5,308 nucleotides of DNA from Lentisphaeria bacterium (GTDB lineage Bacteria; Verrucomicrobiota; Lentisphaeria; JABSQK01; UBA12247). The stretch lies in assembly GCA_003477185.1 (NCBI GenBank), contig DMTJ01000350.1, positions 1 to 5,308 of the forward strand, given 5' to 3'. Positions 4,968 to 5,308 of this stretch are shown piece by piece. The notes under the pieces are model-generated. The model searched no databases. It had not been told where the DNA came from and saw only the letters and a list, made by a program, of their open reading frames with translations. Within the stretch, counting starts at the first letter, position 1. Every line of letters starts with the position of its first letter. The translations under genes were made by a program, and so were the position numbers.

Positions 4968-5308
4968 ATGTCCGCAAAACGAACAGGCGGAGAGGTAATC
5001 ATGGATTGCCTGCAGCAGCAGGAGGTGGAACACATCTTCGGCTATCCGGGTGGCGCGAATATGCCCATATTCGATGCGCTGCTAGACTCGCCGGTAAATC
5101 TTGTATTGGTTCGGCATGAGCAGGGCGCGTCCCACATGGCTGACGGCTTTGCCCGCGTCACGGGTAAGGCAGGCGTGGTCCTCGTCACCAGCGGTCCGGG
5201 CGCGACCAACACGATCACCGGCATTTTGACCGCCATGATGGACTCCATCCCGATGGTCATTATCTGCGGCCAGACCATCACTCCGAATCTGGGTCTGGAT
5301 GCTTTTCA
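4968..5308 (+). CDS. ilvB: Acetolactate synthase large subunit IlvB (N-terminal 113 codons, cut by window end)
   Basis: Acetolactate (acetohydroxyacid) synthase condenses two pyruvates, or pyruvate and 2-oxobutyrate, in the first common step of valine, leucine and isoleucine synthesis, using thiamine diphosphate and FAD. The visible part is the N-terminal pyrimidine-binding thiamine diphosphate domain: [33 protein letters not shown] (residues 6-38), [21 protein letters not shown] with the essential cofactor-activating glutamate E51, VTSGPGATN (73-81), [13 protein letters not shown] and the start of a DAFQE-type motif. The GYPGGA motif followed by a RHEQGA motif and VTSGPGATN is typical of the anabolic enzyme rather than of pyruvate oxidase or glyoxylate carboligase, though the truncated frame cannot exclude a catabolic relative. 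No transit sequence or extension precedes the domain. A small regulatory subunit gene (ilvN/ilvH) would be expected downstream, outside the window. Confidence 0.9.
   Translation, partial: MSAKRTGGEVIMDCLQQQEVEHIFGYPGGANMPIFDALLDSPVNLVLVRHEQGASHMADGFARVTGKAGVVLVTSGPGATNTITGILTAMMDSIPMVIICGQTITPNLGLDAF

Noticed and set aside
4965..4970. T-box leader upstream of ilvB
   Set aside because: The whole spacer is 206 bp and no T-box bulge sequence (TGG-containing conserved motif) or specifier helix was seen. The TGG near the ribosome binding site is not in the right context.

Overview
The window is an ordinary-looking, fairly GC-rich bacterial chromosome segment with five protein genes, two of them cut by the window edges. 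There are no RNA genes, mobile elements, CRISPR arrays or phage genes. No gene-free stretch exceeds about 210 bases. The organism cannot be named from this sequence. The CysN-CysC fusion, the shortened glycine-rich region in ThiL and the style of the IlvB N-terminus ([23 protein letters not shown]) lean towards the Verrucomicrobia/Planctomycetes group rather than a classical enterobacterium. That placement is a low-confidence inference from memory of these families.

Layout. Positions 1-665 (minus strand) hold the N-terminal 221 codons of thiL, thiamine-monophosphate kinase; its 3' end lies outside the window. A 162-bp divergent spacer (666-827) carries a good sigma70-type promoter for the rightward genes and two short perfect dyads. 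cysQ (828-1736, plus) encodes the PAP phosphatase. A 192-bp spacer (1737-1928) has no gene but contains a long-range inverted repeat, a compact hairpin and a direct repeat. cysD (1929-2834) and the fused cysNC gene (2821-4761) overlap by 14 nt and are surely co-translated. A 206-bp, noticeably AT-rich spacer (4762-4967) holds a possible terminator, three copies of a GAAACTT element phased at whole helical turns, a promoter candidate and a leader hairpin. ilvB (4968 to the edge, plus) encodes the start of the acetolactate synthase large subunit.

How the genes work together. CysD and the GTPase half of CysNC form ATP sulfurylase, which converts sulfate and ATP to APS. The CysC half phosphorylates APS to PAPS. 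CysQ removes the 3'-phosphate from PAP, the by-product when PAPS is used by PAPS reductase or sulfotransferases. Together they make a compact PAPS make-and-recycle module. No transporter, reductase or sulfotransferase is in view, so its use in cysteine synthesis versus sulfation cannot be decided here. ThiL (thiamine diphosphate synthesis) and IlvB (a thiamine-diphosphate-dependent enzyme of branched-chain amino acid synthesis) are flanking genes and look like separate transcription units.

I found no convincing undescribed system. The most interesting material is regulatory and lies in the three spacers, above all upstream of ilvB, plus an unusual insertion of about 39 residues in CysQ.
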